A stretch of 64,000 nt of DNA from Scedosporium boydii (GCA_002221725.1 NJFT01000018.1:186001-250000), one strand, 5' to 3'. Positions 49,209 through 62,935 are shown, numbered from the stretch's first letter. Notes: generated by a model not told the origin, from the sequence alone. Made by a program: numbers and translations.

Positions 49209-52200
49209 GGGCTTCTCGGTCGTCTTGTCAGGCTGACGCCAGGCCTGATGATTGTTCTTCACAACAGAACGCGAACTGTCGTTACTTCTGCAGTCCGGTC
49301 TCACCTTCAGCCTCTTCCTTTTCCACCTGTCTTTTTCGATACCACGGATTCTACCAAACGCGTTTTCCATATTTCGATTCCTTCAGCCAAACCCCGAGTT
49401 ACTTCTCGGTTTCATTCTTTGCCCCTCACATCACGACCCTTATGAACCAGGCGTTAGGCGAACCCTTTTTCTACGTTTCTACCCCAAACAAAACTTGTAG
49501 CCCGGCTACAAGTTTTCCCATGACAGTCTCTTAGGAGAAAAAGAAAAGAAGAAGAAAAAAAAACAGAAAGAAAGAATAGATTCACTTTGATGTGGCGGTG
49601 TACGATTCCCGGTGTATCTATGGAACAGAGCAGACGGCCATGCCCAACCTTCAGCCATCCTCTGAAGAGCACGAGGATTCATCCTCTCTACCTTTTCCAG
49701 ACTATAAATATGGAAGACCTTCCTAGCCGATTACGTCTCTTTCTTTTGCCCGTTTTCTAAGGAAATGGGACTACAGCCAGAACACTATTCGCGACTTGGA
49801 GGCTCAAGGGCATGGTCAAGGCACGTGTTACGATACTACATAGCGGATTTACAGAAGATTTAAAACAGTGGCACGATAATGGAATACGTTGGTTCTCTCT
49901 CGTTACAGTCGCCAGTTACAAATACTTTTTGTCGAAATGTGAAAAGACGTGTCACCGTACCTGCCAACCTACAGGGGTCTGAAAAAGGGCAAGACATTGC
50001 CATTAACGACATCTGACATTTTACATAGGCAGAGGTGAGGAGAGCCAACCGCTCTCTCCCCTCACTCAATGCTCATATTGTGCGAGCCGCATGATTCATT
50101 GCCCTAGTATTGTGGGCGTAGTGTACTTGCGTATGAAGGACGCCGTACCATTTCGAAAGTGGACCGAGAAGACATCTAGGTTACTTATGCTACGAGGAAA
50201 GAGTTGGTGTCCTCCCCAGAACTTTTCTCACGCGCTTCTCGCATATTAGTGGCCTGCTCACACCCTCCCTTTAGGTACAATTGTGGTCTTGTCGTGTGCT
50301 AGGGCCAAACTTTGGATAGTTAAGGACTGACTAAACTGACCGTTGGGAGCACTTGTTCCCTCCACTTCCCCGCCCATTGCCCATCGTACCCCTCGAGGCG
50401 CAGTCGAGACCATTGTCAACGAAACAACTTCTCCGCTAACGTTTCTTGCCCATTTGACTGGACTTTTTATTAATCCTATCAAAAAGGGTGGGTATTGGGG
50501 AGGTGCCGAGTGTCCGGTGAGAGGGCAGCGTTTGAACGAGACCAAGTCAATATTGCATATCTTATAGCGAGAAATTTCATCCTCATGATCAAGCTTTTCG
50601 TGGAAACCAACATTGTCCTTCAAAAAGATGTTGTTTACCCTCCGGCCATTGCCGAGTTGGACCGTGCCTACTCCGGGGAGATGTGAAGTATTGCTAATAT
50701 TATTACGTTGTGTTTTTGCCCTCTTACTTTCTTGAATATTTGGTTCCCTTAATCCCAACTCATATGAAGGTGCAGAACAGGCCGCCTGGGCGGCCTTCTC
50801 GCTCGCGGCTATGAATAGGACGGTTCCCCCGTATATTGGCCCTTCGTTATAGGTGATGCGCTGGCAAGAAGGTGCTACAATGGGCCGCTCGAGGTGCCCC
50901 GTGCCTTCGTCATCACCCCACGGCTATCTAAAGGCCTGGTATAGCACGGTCCGGGCAGGAAACGGGACGAAAGGGGGGACCACTGGGTAAAAAGCCGGGG
51001 AAGTTAGGAAGGGAAGGGAAGGGAAGGGACGAGGACGGGCCACTGGACCAGGACATGGGTGTCATGGATGTGGGAGCAAGGGCCTTTGTGAGGGTATGCT
51101 GATCGATCGGCGGGTTCCGGACATTCCACCCTGTTCCACCTCCCTCCTTTGGGGGCCGGGTAGTGCTTCAAATCGGTCGAATAATCAAGAGTTCCTCTGA
51201 GGAGGATATCCATCGGGATGGAGGGCATAAAAGGGGAACAGGGGGTGTCGAGGAGGCAAAACACCGACTGGCTCTCGTTAATACTTACCCTCCCTAGCCA
51301 AGTGCTCTTCCATGTAGAAAACGGGTGACCGGAGTGATCTGTGAGAGAGCACGTATGGGTCTGAGGCAAAGAATGGGGCAGGGTTTTATACAAGGATGGT
51401 ATGAATGTTGGTAAGACGCAAGCCCTCATCTTACATTGCAGTAGTGCTGGGGTGTTGCCTTTGCTCCCGATGGTGAGACGCTGCGAGTGTTTCCTTGGGA
51501 GGGGAAAGCGGGCAGGGCAGTTTGACTAGCAATACTACTGATGGAGAAGGGTTGCGTCTGTTTCCACTTCCGTTCAGTTTGAAGAAAACCAACCAAACGG
51601 ATCGAGGTTGAGTGTCTTCATTCAAGCCCACCCCGGCATTGATAGGGAACAGTCTCCCTCCAAAGACCCCACATCGTTTCGATCTAGTGTCCATCGCACC
51701 TGCAGCAAGTTTCGCCATGGCATGGACCAGACTGGTAGGAGCGGGGCGGGCGTTGATAAACGATAAAAACCTTGATTCGCACATGTCCAAGGACTGACGA
51801 ATCTCTCGACGGAAGCAACGTTTGAAAAGGGACTTTGGTGGGTTTCTTGGAAAGACCACTCAAGGCATTCCGAATCTGGCACATGTGAAGATGGAGAAAC
51901 GGTGTCAATAGGCGGCCCGCACCTTCTTTCCACGGAGGACAAAGCACCATACAATTGAACCTATTACGTTTTCACATAATACCAAACGGCCGTTCATGAA
52001 AATTTTCGTGCATGATGTAACTGTAAACGTGTTGGGCTCAACTATAATAAGTAATACAGCAGAAAGAAGAAGGGAGAGCCTGAAAGCCACGGGCAGCAGG
52101 TATCATGCTTTGGGATGTCGTTGGCGTCGTTGATCCGTGTCTGCGATCGAAGACCAGTTGGGAAGTCCTTTAATGTCCTGTGCAGTACGGGTCTAGGCGT

Positions 52201-53385
52201 CGATCTCACAGGGGTCTTATGCGCGTGGACTATCTAGGTAATTGCCATGAGCCCAGGCGGGTTCGAGCCTTTAACTTTTCTGCGGCGCAGCCCACCTTGC
52301 TTGAATTGGGTATTCTATGGATACCCTCCTGTGTCATATTTAGAATATTCGACCTTCACACAGGTTTGGACACTAATAGGGTAAGTCTTGTCACTGCTTG
52401 CAACCCTCACAGAACCCGATTCAGACGGTCAGCAAGACACACCAGGGATCAGGCTTTGGGAAAAGGGAGGGAGCCTATTAGCTGGATTGATCCATTAAAC
52501 CCAGTTGGGTTTTAAGATAATGGTGATTTTAAAACTTTCGACCTCGCAAATCCTCTCTCGAGCGCGAGAGCTCGAGACGCATGATTCGAGAACGGGTTGA
52601 TACTTTACATCATGGCACTTGACGATCCTTAGCGGCTCAACCCTTTCTTCTGTTATACCCATCCAGTGGGCCAGGCCCAATTGCAATTTCACTTCCCCGC
52701 CCTTTTCAATAACGGGCCAAGCCAGGCGACGGAAGACTCAGCTCGCCTGGCTCTGCTTCCCGTGTCAGACTCAGCGTGGCTATATCGACACCCGACACCC
52801 CTCCCCGAGTGTGATATTTTGCTGATGCGACACAATGGATGAAGGCGATCTTGGCGGGTGCCATTGAGAAACAAAACGTTGACCAGTGGTCGACCGATGC
52901 CATCACTCTTCAACAATTTCAACCTCCGCACGGCCTCATCGTCATAGCGAGATCCTAATAAATGAAAGCCTAGCGCCCTTTGATAAGTTCATTGTGTCGG
53001 CGGTTATATCAATTCATGGTTAACCATGACTGCAAGTACTAATAGAGTGGGGGAGGGGGCGGAGCTTGGGCCACCGCGGCGACGGCCGCCTTGCTGTGGA
53101 TCTAGGCAAAGAAGGTAATAATTGCTCCCGTCCATCAAGGCGAGAGGGCACACAAGAAACCTACCGAACAGAAGGGCGAATCGAGTCTGGCGCCGGTGGA
53201 ATTTTTTCAAAAGGACTGATTGGTCAGTGATTCGAAAGTCACAGAGGGTGTAAGTGGGACCTGACAGACCAAACTCATTGCTCTGCACTGCGCCTGGCCA
53301 ATCTCATCTCCGGTTAACGACCATCATCCATCAATCGCTTTGTACGAAGCAATTCCAAACTGGGACCTCCGCGAGCCGGTCTCCG

Positions 53386-53425
53386 AAATGTTTGGACGCC
53401 TCGGTTTTAGGCCGTCCAAACATTT
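53386..53425. repeat. Inverted repeat with 13-bp perfect arms
   Basis: Arms AAATGTTTGGACG (53386-53398) and CGTCCAAACATTT (53413-53425) are perfectly complementary, with a 14-base spacer that adds partial pairing (CCT with AGG, one bulged C). It could form a strong hairpin in RNA or DNA. No gene surrounds it. Confidence 0.88.
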
Positions 53426-55933
53426 CCCTTTGGCAGAGGGTGTACTTCGATATTCTCTCGCCTCACTCTTCTACGAAGTGTTATTTCACATCAACACGTG
53501 GCTCGGATTTCTTCCTCTGCCTACCTCATACATACAGCGCACTAATATATCCGGTTTCGAAAGCGGATGCGGCCCTCGCCGGGGAAGAGAGTCACTGCCA
53601 GGTGTTCTTGTTGTTCTTGTCCCTCTTTGATAATAGTGTTGTGTACCCCCAGAATACGACGCAACGGCTTTAACAGCATGCCTATCCGGAACCTGGGTCA
53701 CCCCTGTCCCTTGCGTCAATCCTGCGCCTAGGGTGCAGTGCAGGGGCTCCAGCCCAGCTTGCATCGCAGATTCTTTCCGGAAGTGAGGTACGACATACGA
53801 ATGAAGGATGAGGTTTATTATGTGAGTGAACACTGGACGCCGGGGTAGGGCAACTCTGTGCACGACAATTCTGCGTACGCACGCCCACGGCTCCTGTGGA
53901 AACGTGGGCAGCAGGACGGGAGATTTCGGATCAATGGAAATCAAGGGACGAGGCATGAAGGGGTGGGAAACGCGGGAAAAGGCAGATGCTGAACGCAGGC
54001 AGGCGTTGTTGGTTTCCCGTTGCCGTCGGGTTGGTGGGGGGCGCGGACGGGACGACAAGTCGAGGCGAGCGAAGGCAATTTGGAGACCTTGATGGTGCAT
54101 ATTGTTGGTGCGGGAGAGTGTTATATCAACGAGGAGTATACCGAGACGTGGATCGACTAACACGGGCACAGAATCAAGCAATACCCGAGACGAGGCCAAT
54201 TCTAATTTTTTCCGGGAGGAAACACTTGTATATTGTCTTTTCCCCGGAAACGCGCCTCGTGACGTCCCTTGAGGGGGGTCGCGCTCTCCCGTGAATTGCT
54301 TTCACTTATAATTCTTCAAATATAGCCGCTCAAAGACCGAGATATTCTTCTGTTGTTTAATGTCGCGCACCCGGCCCGAGCCCAAGTGCAAGGCGCGATT
54401 TATTTCCTTTCAGTTTTCTTTTTTCTTCATTTTTTTCTTGCTTGTCAATGCGCACATACTTGTTCCTTACGAGACGGCTCAAGGGCATGCACCGGTAGAG
54501 CCCTTCTACAAAGTAGCAGAGAGCTGGATGATGTGTTTTCAGCCTGGCTCGCGGGGTGGAGATAACGCAATGTGCCGCGACCTGCAGCCTGGCTGCACAT
54601 TGATCCTTGCTGGCTTGCTACAAAGTAAAGTCCTCAATTCTCACATTTTTTATGCCCCCAAATCCCCAAAATCCGATCCGGCACCGATGCCACCCCGCCG
54701 ACGTAGCATTTGATGTTAGGTTTTATCACCTCTGCGGTTGTCGGGAAGAGTATATCAACATCAAATTCCTCCTAATAGCCACACCATTCCAAAAATTAGG
54801 AAGAAAAAATTGATGAAAAATAGCATAGGGCCGAAATTAGGGCGTAACGCCCACCAAACCAAGCCAAATCGGTCAACCTCGGTGATGGAAATACGTTGCG
54901 TAATGTGATACTTCTCGCTTATACATACATACCAAAGTTGCCGTTTCCTATTAGATCTCGGTGTCCGATAACTCCTCCCCGGCATGGATGGCGAAGGAAA
55001 GTGTTTAAGAACTACGTCGTATTGAGGGGTTCTTACTGCCCGGATTCCGGTAGGGTTCAGTTGCAGTCTCACATCTCACACTAGGCGGAGGGTTACCTTG
55101 AGCACCGACTGGCTTGAGGCAGTTCCAACAAGGGAAATCTTCGCGGTGTTCGATGTTCCGTCAAGGGTTGTCTGTCCATCCTTTGACCTCAATCCCACCA
55201 ATATCTCAATAGGTGTTTCCTTTTAGAGAATTCAATATGCACCTCTCCCATCCTCATGTTCTCCGAACTCATACCTCATACCGAACTACGAAACGTTTGG
55301 TTCGGCTAGTTCTCTTTGTTAACGAGAAACGTGAGTGACGACAAGCTTCATCACTCAACTGTCAATAATTGCAGTCGTATAACCTTGAAGGTCCATCCGC
55401 ATGAGCCTAGACACTACTGTAACCCCCCGAAATCTTGGTAAGTAGATCCCATGTTGTTGAGGTTGAGAGAGGTGAGGGCTACTTGGACCTCTTCAGGTTG
55501 GGCTTGATCCAATTCAGAAGATCGTGCATGAAGGCCGCCAGTATTGTAAATGACGCCGAGAAGCAGGTGGACGAATTAAGGAATAGTGTGTAAAAGAACT
55601 CGGCAGAACTAACGGACATAAAGCGAGAGCGGATCGCCAACCAGGGATGGGCCGGGCCGGACCTCCACAGTCTAGATCTGTGAGATTACACGAAGTATTA
55701 TTCCACCTCCTCCGTATTTCGTACTCATCGAGAAGTGAATTGCGGCCTCGCGCTGGCGCTCGGCTTCCTGTGTCGATGTCTTGCATCTTGCCGGAAAAGG
55801 TCTTTTCTTCCAGCATGCGGAACGCCGAAATAGGTAAAAGGGTAGCTTCAAGTTGGAACAGACAAGGACCGGGTCTCTTTGTGAGGGGCGTTGTTTTAAC
55901 TCACTCCCCTACAGCGTCATGACACACATACAA

Positions 55934-55955
55934 ATATATATATATATATATATGT
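55934..55955. repeat. AT dinucleotide microsatellite
   Basis: About eleven AT units followed by GTATATAG. Simple sequence in the gene-poor region; no associated gene seen. Confidence 0.88.
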
Positions 55956-58900
55956 ATATAGCTTACCTGCGTATACTATCTCCATTTCGATATCGGAAGG
56001 GGCGGGGATGAGTATGAAAGGAGGGGAAACATGGGGCCATTCGGGCCCTGGACCTGTGCTAAAGCTTGGCATGCTCGCACCCGTTTCCCTGCTTTTCGTC
56101 GAGTTTTAAAGATGTTTCTTGCATGTTTCTCTTATCACGCAGAAATTGCTTGCTTGGTGCTCCATGCAAGGTAAGGTAAGGCAGGGCAAGACAAGGATGC
56201 CTGCCCTGAATTCGGAAAGCCTAGCAAGAAAGCGGGGAGACGCAGATTGGGACAAATGCATTTTGGCATTGGACATTGTGTGCTCCTTTGCGGATTGTGG
56301 GGGAACGCATTGGTGGAATGAGAACTTTGAATGCATGCACTTACACCTCCACTTACACTTGCACACGCACCTGCACTTACACCCACACTGGCGTCGACGC
56401 ACATCTGCTGTTGACATGGCAGCACCGAGAGGGTGTGGAGAATTTTGACAGGCTTAGTAAATCTCGAGCACAGCACACCAATTGATGTGTTATAGGGTTC
56501 CTGATGAGCATGGCGATATAGAACCACGCCCCCTTAGCGGATCAAGGGCTGAAGCCAAGATCGTCGAAACAACCAAGCACACACCGACTTCACATCCACC
56601 ACTTTCCGCTTACAGGGCATCCCTTCGGGTTCACACTCAATATAGAAAGCTCAGTGATAGATCCTCGTAGGCATACAAGGTCGGCAGTTTCGGAATGTCG
56701 TCGGGTAACTTGAGGTTATCAAAGAGGGCAATGACACCGTCAACAGGCCGCGATTGCAGATATTCAGACCGTTTCCGTTTACCGTCCTACTCGAGAACAA
56801 TGTGATGGTTGACGCATAGTAACATTGTTTCTTTGAAGGACTTTTAGTCTTCGTTAGGCATAGGCCTTCCTTGGTCAACCTGCGGTCAGGGCAAGACCGG
56901 ATATCACATCATTGATGCTATTTAGGGACGGGGCGGTGTGGGAAGGGGTGATGTCGGAAGTTTGGAGGTGGTCAGACCGGTTCGGTGTGCAACGCCGGCT
57001 CACCTGAGGACGGAACCTCGGATGGTCAAGGTTCCTTTGTGCCCAGTCTTACAAATATAGACATCAATTGATTGCTTCTCTCAGTATCCCTGTCCCCGGA
57101 TATTCTTCGATCAGAATGGTTTGTGGTGAGGGGCGGATACTCACTCACCTTTCGCCTCGATCATTGCTGCCTAGCAAGGTGCGGAGACCCGACATATTAT
57201 GGAAATATTGAGCAAGAAATGGGTGGGTAAGCATCCAAGGAACGACTGCTCTACTACATCTTCATTAACGTATAGACGCTCACGCTACTTAATTCTTTGG
57301 AACGTATCAATATGAAGACCATATCAACACCCGATGGCTTGAGTGAAGGTCTGAATGTCCATGACTCTCGGCAAGAGAGGGAGGAAACTCAATGTACTCA
57401 CTCCCCACCGACGGCTTGAGTGAGAAAGGATTTTAAGTAAGTACTTCGGGGGGAAACTAAAAGCAGGAGAATCGAAGATACGTAAATGGGGAGAGCCACA
57501 TGACGGTGTGGAAGGTGGAAAAGGTAAGACAATGCAATGAGAAACAATGCCCAGAACCAGCCCACAAGCCTATATCACAACTGAAGAACCTTCATTAACG
57601 GTGTCTCGAATAGTTTCAATGATAAAGGCATCCTTCTCTGCGTCGTCTATTTGCTCATGGCCCGATTGCCCATTCCAGTTGTCTTGTTGCATCCACGCCA
57701 AGGTTAGCGGATGGCCGACACACGTCTTTGCGGCCACTCCCAGACGTCCATACCCAAATAAACCCTCCAAGGGTCCAGCTTTCAAGTTTGACATGGCCTT
57801 GGAGGGATTGAAAGCCTTGAGCGTAAGGATAGGGCGTGCTCTTATGCCACCCACCTCGGAGGCACGGGCGGGAAGTGCGAGGAAGCCCTGGCGATTTCTG
57901 AGTTATCACCCAGGCATCTAGAGACCGTGACGCACGCTGATTCTCGTGCTGAGAAAAGGTCCATGGCTCTCTGCCGTTCAGTTATCACGATCCTCGAATC
58001 ATCTAAGAAAGGCACTTACATGTAAAGAGTTGGGAGTGGAACAAGACCATGTTGGTGGTATATTGCGTGCTACATGATTTCTAGGGCTTGACGAATGTAG
58101 GCGGCGCCTCCGTCGTACCCCCTCCCTCCTCCCGTCCAAATACCGAAGGATTCTCGCGCCAGACCAACAGAGAGAATTGAGTCTGTCTTTGACCAAGTCA
58201 TTCTCTATCCGCCAGTTTGTTCTGCATGCCTGCTTCCACTATGACAAGTTGCTGGGTGGACGAAGCAGTCGTCGATGGGACCTTTGCAAACCTCCAAGAT
58301 CACGCGAGAGCGTGTGACTAAGAGAGCACCGCCTCTACACACGAGTAAACTCGGTTCATTTCAACACTGGTGGAATTTTTGTTTCACCGGGCGTCGAGAG
58401 TGGTGCAATCCTGCAATGTCACCGGGCTATGTCGATAGGCGGTGAAGACTGAGATGGCAGGATCTGGTTTGGCGTCTCAAGCGTACCAGCGCCGTCCTCC
58501 GCTGTCGCCGTCAGAATCAAATCTTTTCATACTGCGTTACGGTCTACAAGACACACGATATTCAAAATCCAAATCACCTCCCGTGCGTTCCGTTGTAGAG
58601 CAGAACTGGGTTTGACGCGCCTAGCATGGAAGAAGCGGGAAATGATAACTTAAAAGTGGAACGTATAATAGTATAATGCACAGTTTGTTGCGATTTTCTT
58701 CGCCAGTCGGACGATATCGCTACCATCTGGGCTTGAAGAGACTGGCTAAAACTGCTGCCTGGTTGCGGCGGTGAGCTGCGCAGCTGAGTTACCCCTATCA
58801 CAATGTATCACACGCGATCTAGTCGGCCCGTGTTCGAGATGAGAATTGGGAAAGAAGAGATTCGGCGATTAGAGGTGGCTTGGTCGGAATCGACGAAGAG

Positions 58901-59423
58901 TGGCATACACAGTAGTTTCAGTTACGCATCGTGATACCAATCCGTAGGGGCTGTATGGGCAGCATTGAATGACTGCCGTTTTATATGCCTGTGCTGGATA
59001 GATTCGTGTCCAAGTTCCCAACGCAGCGGGTACGAATATACGAATACGGTCGCGAGATCGTCAAGTCAGAAGAGGGACCTGCCAGCCTCTGCTCCAACGC
59101 TAGACTAGATTCGGCTGACAGCATCGAGGCTCAGCCACTGTCAACCAGGCACTGGACCAGAGCATTCAGACCCTCGCCAAGCGGAAATTGCCAAGTACCG
59201 AGATTGTACTTCAGAATTGACCTCTCTGGCGGAGCCAATAAACCACCTTAACGCGCGCAGCCAATCATCGTCGGCGGCCGCGCATCCTCGATCCATCCGT
59301 CGTTCAACTTCAATCTCGACGTCGCTCTCGTGATGATCGTTGGGGCTCGCCTGGGCAACGCGCGTCGCAGTCGATATTTCTCTCTCGTTTGCGAGCAATG
59401 CTCCGAAGGCTGCAGTCGACATA

Positions 59424-61685
59424 ATGCCGCCCATCGCCCCGAACCCGTCGTCTCCCTCCCGTCCCAGCCGTAACACATCCGCAGGCGCAACTATGTCGTG
59501 GGGCATCCTAGAGTCTAAGTCCCTGGAGAAGGTTCCGGGTTAGTGATGCTTATTCTGTGGAGCCGCAGTCTTTTTTTGCGATCCGCCTTCAGTGTGTGAA
59601 TGTGTGTGTATAAGCCTTTGCTAACTCTCGCTGTCGCCGCTGCCGCTCCTGAACTTAGGGACCACCCGTTATTTCGATGACCTTGAGAGACCTCAGATCG
59701 CGGACGCCAATACTCTTCTGAAATGCGACAGGTCGGGTCCGGTGCCCATCATTCTTGTACGGACTCGTCTCTCGTTCTAAGTTCTATGCCCGAAAGGAAA
59801 ACCGTAGCTTGATGGCGGGTTCTTTTTCTTTTTCTAATCGATCTTTCAGGTCCCTCAACCTTCGGATGACCCCAATGACCCTCTCAACTGGCCGATATGG
59901 AAACGCGACACGATCACCTTCATCCTCTCGATGAGCGCCATCTTTGCTACCTCGCTCGGGTCTATTCTCGCGGCGGACACAATCGTTATGACCATTATAT
60001 TCAGGACGACATTTACGAAGGTGGCTTTGATGACCGGATACTTTTTGCTTGGTGTCGGCGCAGCGGCCGTGTTCTTCGTCCCTTCGGCTAGGATCTGGGG
60101 AAAGCGGCATGCCTTCATTTTCGGTCTCATCCTTCTTATTGCTTCCTCCGCGTGGGCTGGGTCTGCTAGAGAGTTCAAGGCCCCCGGTTTGGGCAAATAC
60201 GGCTCATTCATCGGTGCTCGCGTTGTCCAAGGTGTCGGCTGCGCTCCGTTCGAGACTCTCGTCAACGCTGCCGTCAGCGATCTCTATTTTGTCCACCAAA
60301 GAGGCATTCGTATGGCTTTTACTAATTTAGCCGTGTTTGGTGGCGCCTTCTTCACTCCTATTTTGGTTGGAAAGATTACCGAGTCCCTGGGCTGGTATTG
60401 GGCATTCTATTTCGTCTCCATCTTCTGCGCCCTTTGCCTAGTTGCGGTAGTCTTATTTTGCCCAGAGACGGCTTACCGTCGCGATGCGTCGCTTAACACT
60501 GATATGGAGGCGGAGGTCCGACATGCCTACGACTCTGCACATCAGTCGCCGCCCCATACTGAAACCAGGATTTCTGGCGGCACCGAGACCTTGGCAAACA
60601 ACATACCGACGAACTTGGACCCGGCCAAGGCCGAAGTAGCCGGAGTGGCAACGTCCTTTAACCCGGCTCGTTTTATCCCGCCAAAACGTACCTTTGCTCA
60701 ATCGTTGGCTCCGTTCAACGGGAGGAAGACGGATGACCCTTTCGGGGAACTTCTTCTTCGGCCTTTCGCTCTCGTGTTCCACCCGGCTTTCTTGTGGGCC
60801 TGTATGGTTCAAGGTACCATGATTGGATGGACTGTCTTTATCGGTGCTATCATCGCGTCTATTTTCACTGGGGGCCCGTACTTCTGGACCGAGGTAGAAA
60901 ACGGATATGCCTATGCTGGTCCCTTCGTCGGCGCACTGATAGGCTTCGTTGTGGCCGGACTATGGGCAGATTTCAGCGTCAAGTGGCTGACACGTAGGAA
61001 CAACGGCATCTATGAGCCTGAGTTCCGAATCTTCCTCACCATCCCTGCGTTTGCCGCTGGGTGTGCCGGCTTATACGGTTTCGCTATCACGGCGTCGCAA
61101 CTCATCACCGGCAAGTACCATTGGATTGTGCCGATTATCTTTTTCGGCCTTCAGGTCGCTGGCATGGTCATCAGCACCGTATCCAGCTCGCTCTACATTG
61201 TAGACGCCTACCGTATGTTGTCATCCTTGTTTTGAAGATTGTCGAATCAGGTCGCTAACCCTGTTTTCCTTCCTTCCTTTCTCTCTAGGTGATCTGGCTA
61301 TCGAGGGATTTACCATGATGATCATCTTTAAGAATTTCTTCAGTTTCGTTCTCACCTTCTTTGCATTTGACTGGGTCACTACGGGCATGGGGATCAAATG
61401 GACTATCGTCATCATTGCCTCGATCCAGGTCGTCATCTTCCTCACTAGCATCCCGATGTGTAAGTGTGCCAGTCTTCTTGGCCTTGTGCTGCTCTGCAGC
61501 CCGCTAACCGCCATCGTCTAGACATCTACGGAAAGCGAATTCGTGCTTGGTCATTTAAGCATAACCCTGTCCAACGGTTGGCTGTAATGTATGCACCGTT
61601 CAGCCACTGGTTCGACTCCACCATCACACCTCGAATGAATCATCTCTACAATCAAATCTTCGGCATTGGAGGAGTAAATGCCTGA
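59424..61685 (+). CDS. MFS transporter, 12-helix DHA1/HOL1-like
   Basis: Proton-coupled major facilitator transporter of the membrane. Exons: 59424-59538, 59659-59756, 59850-61212, 61289-61459, 61522-61685; 636 residues. An in-frame ATG at 59493 (MSWGILESKSLEKVPG) is an equally good start; the first adds 23 polar residues. The N-terminal DDPNDPLNWPIWKRD motif is typical of this fungal group. Membrane segments follow from FILSMSAIF onward, with GARVVQGVGCAPFETLVNAAVSDLYF, the charged loop HQRGIRMAFTNL and WYWAFYF, then PETAYRR at the start of a ~100-residue central loop. The second half ends near FGIGGVNA. Every splice site is canonical. Related proteins move drugs, polyamines or small cations; the substrate here cannot be read. 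Confidence 0.93.
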
Positions 61686-62136
61686 TACTAATTAATAGGC
61701 CGCCTTGTGTGTGCTGTTTCTCTTTTTCTTAATATTTTGGTTTGTTAGATAGGATAGTGAATGATAGTAGTACATGAACTGAAGTTCTATTCCTTGGTAT
61801 ATTCATATATGTGCGTGTGTGAGTGTATCCATTTGGACTTAACACGGAGAAGAAGAGCGGTGTTTTTAGTAGCTTTTTTTTTTTTTTCTTTTTTCCTTTC
61901 TTCGAATGCCCATGCAACCCATCCCCTTGCTCCAGGCTTGAATCATTCAAAGAAGAAATGAAATGAGGTGAGGGTTAACTGCTTGGAGTGCGATGCCATT
62001 CTTAGGCACCAGGCACTGCAAATAAATGATTGGCGAAAGAACTTCAGTCTCCAGTCCCTCTCATCTCCAATATGGTCATCATAAAAGTTGCGAACAAACA
62101 AAAAAAAAAAAGACGTCGAAGAGCGATTGCCAACCC
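61686..62136. other. Intergenic between convergent genes
   Basis: 451 bp containing the 3' flanks of the MFS transporter (+) and the Atg33-like gene (-). T-rich and A-rich tracts at 61876-61900 and 62100-62111. No gene seen. Confidence 0.6.
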
Positions 62137-62935
62137 TTACAACCCAAACACAATGGTTTCACCTCGGATAACCTCCGAAGCGCCGTCACCCCAAATACCC
62201 ACGATAGAAATAGCGAAGCTCAAAGCCGCAAGGCTCGTCTGCACAAGCCTCTCCTTAAGGAAAGTCTCAACCTGCGCCTTAACCTCCTCGCCATTCTGCT
62301 GCTGCTGTTGCTGAGCAGCCTGATCCTCCTCGACCTCCTCGCCGCTCACAGATGCGGTGCCGTCGCTGTGTGCGTCGCCGAGGACTTCGTAGCTCGCCTC
62401 CATGGCGCGTTGGGGCCTCCTCCTCTGCGGGGACGACGAAGCAGCGGGAGCGGGAGCGGCGGGTCGGGTCGAGGGTCGGCCGAGGAGGAAGGGCGCGAGG
62501 CGCGGGGCGAAGGCGGAAGCGGCGGCGAGGAGGGAGGTGTAGAGGAGGTAAGGGTGGCGGGAGGATCGGGGGGAGAGGACGAAGGCGAGGGCGAATGCGG
62601 AGGAGGGGAGGGCGGAGAGGGTCGTTAGGTGGGTTGCGGCGGCGGAGGAGAGGGAGGTGAGGGTTTTTGAGGCGGTGGTCGCGGAGGGGAGGGTTAGGAG
62701 GGCGGGGGCAGCGAGGGTCGAGAGAGTGTAGGAGACGCCCTACATTGGAGCGGAGACGAGGTTAGTCAAGTGGTTACGACTCCCTCCTTCTTTATTGTTC
62801 GTTTTGTGGAAGGGGACGGGAGTTGGAGGTGGGAGGGGGAGGAGGGGTTATGACGCAGTTGGCATGACGTACGGTTAGCAGGCCGACCGAGACGGTGCCG
62901 ACGAATTTCAGCGCGGAAACCTTTTTGGAGGTCAT
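62137..62935 (-). CDS. ATG33: Atg33-like mitophagy protein
   Basis: Fungal mitochondrial outer-membrane protein of the Atg33 type, needed for selective removal of mitochondria in yeast. Exons 62935-62873 and 62739-62137, giving 221 residues. The N-terminus MTSKKVSALKFVGTVSVGLLT joins across the intron to GVSYTLSTLAAPALLTLPSA, the most typical part of the family. A second hydrophobic region follows (SSAFALAFVLS, LLYTSLLAAASAF), then a proline/arginine linker, the acidic and glutamine-rich EEDQAAQQQQQQ stretch, and a C-terminal helix LAALSFAISIVGIWGDG. Splice sites are canonical (donor GTACGT, acceptor GTAG). It shares an 854-bp upstream region with the dienoyl-CoA reductase gene. Confidence rests mainly on the N-terminal block. 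Confidence 0.8.

Larger units (their letters stand above)
49209..59423. other. Gene-poor region, second part
   Basis: 10.2 kb with no firmly supported gene. The longest open frame (minus, 54199-53486, 237 codons) has no recognisable motif and its composition looks like chance. Contents: a GGGAA repeat at 51007-51028, an inverted repeat at 53386-53425, an (AT)n tract near 55934-55955, and a C/A-rich degenerate repeat at 56335-56395. The last ~500 bp must hold the transporter promoter. No tRNA or transposon domain recognised. Confidence 0.5.

Noticed and set aside
51004..51313. Possible two-exon small gene on the minus strand (ATG at 51313, donor GTAAGT)
   Set aside because: The frame is kept only by a GAG acceptor; the adjacent CAG acceptor runs into a stop, and the product matches nothing known.
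52256..52270. tRNA B-box-like GGGTTCGAGCC
   Set aside because: No A-box at the right distance and no cloverleaf could be folded around it.
53486..54199. 237-codon minus-strand frame, the longest in the gene desert
   Set aside because: No motif, no hydrophobic or repeat pattern, arginine- and proline-rich as expected of a chance frame in GC-rich DNA.
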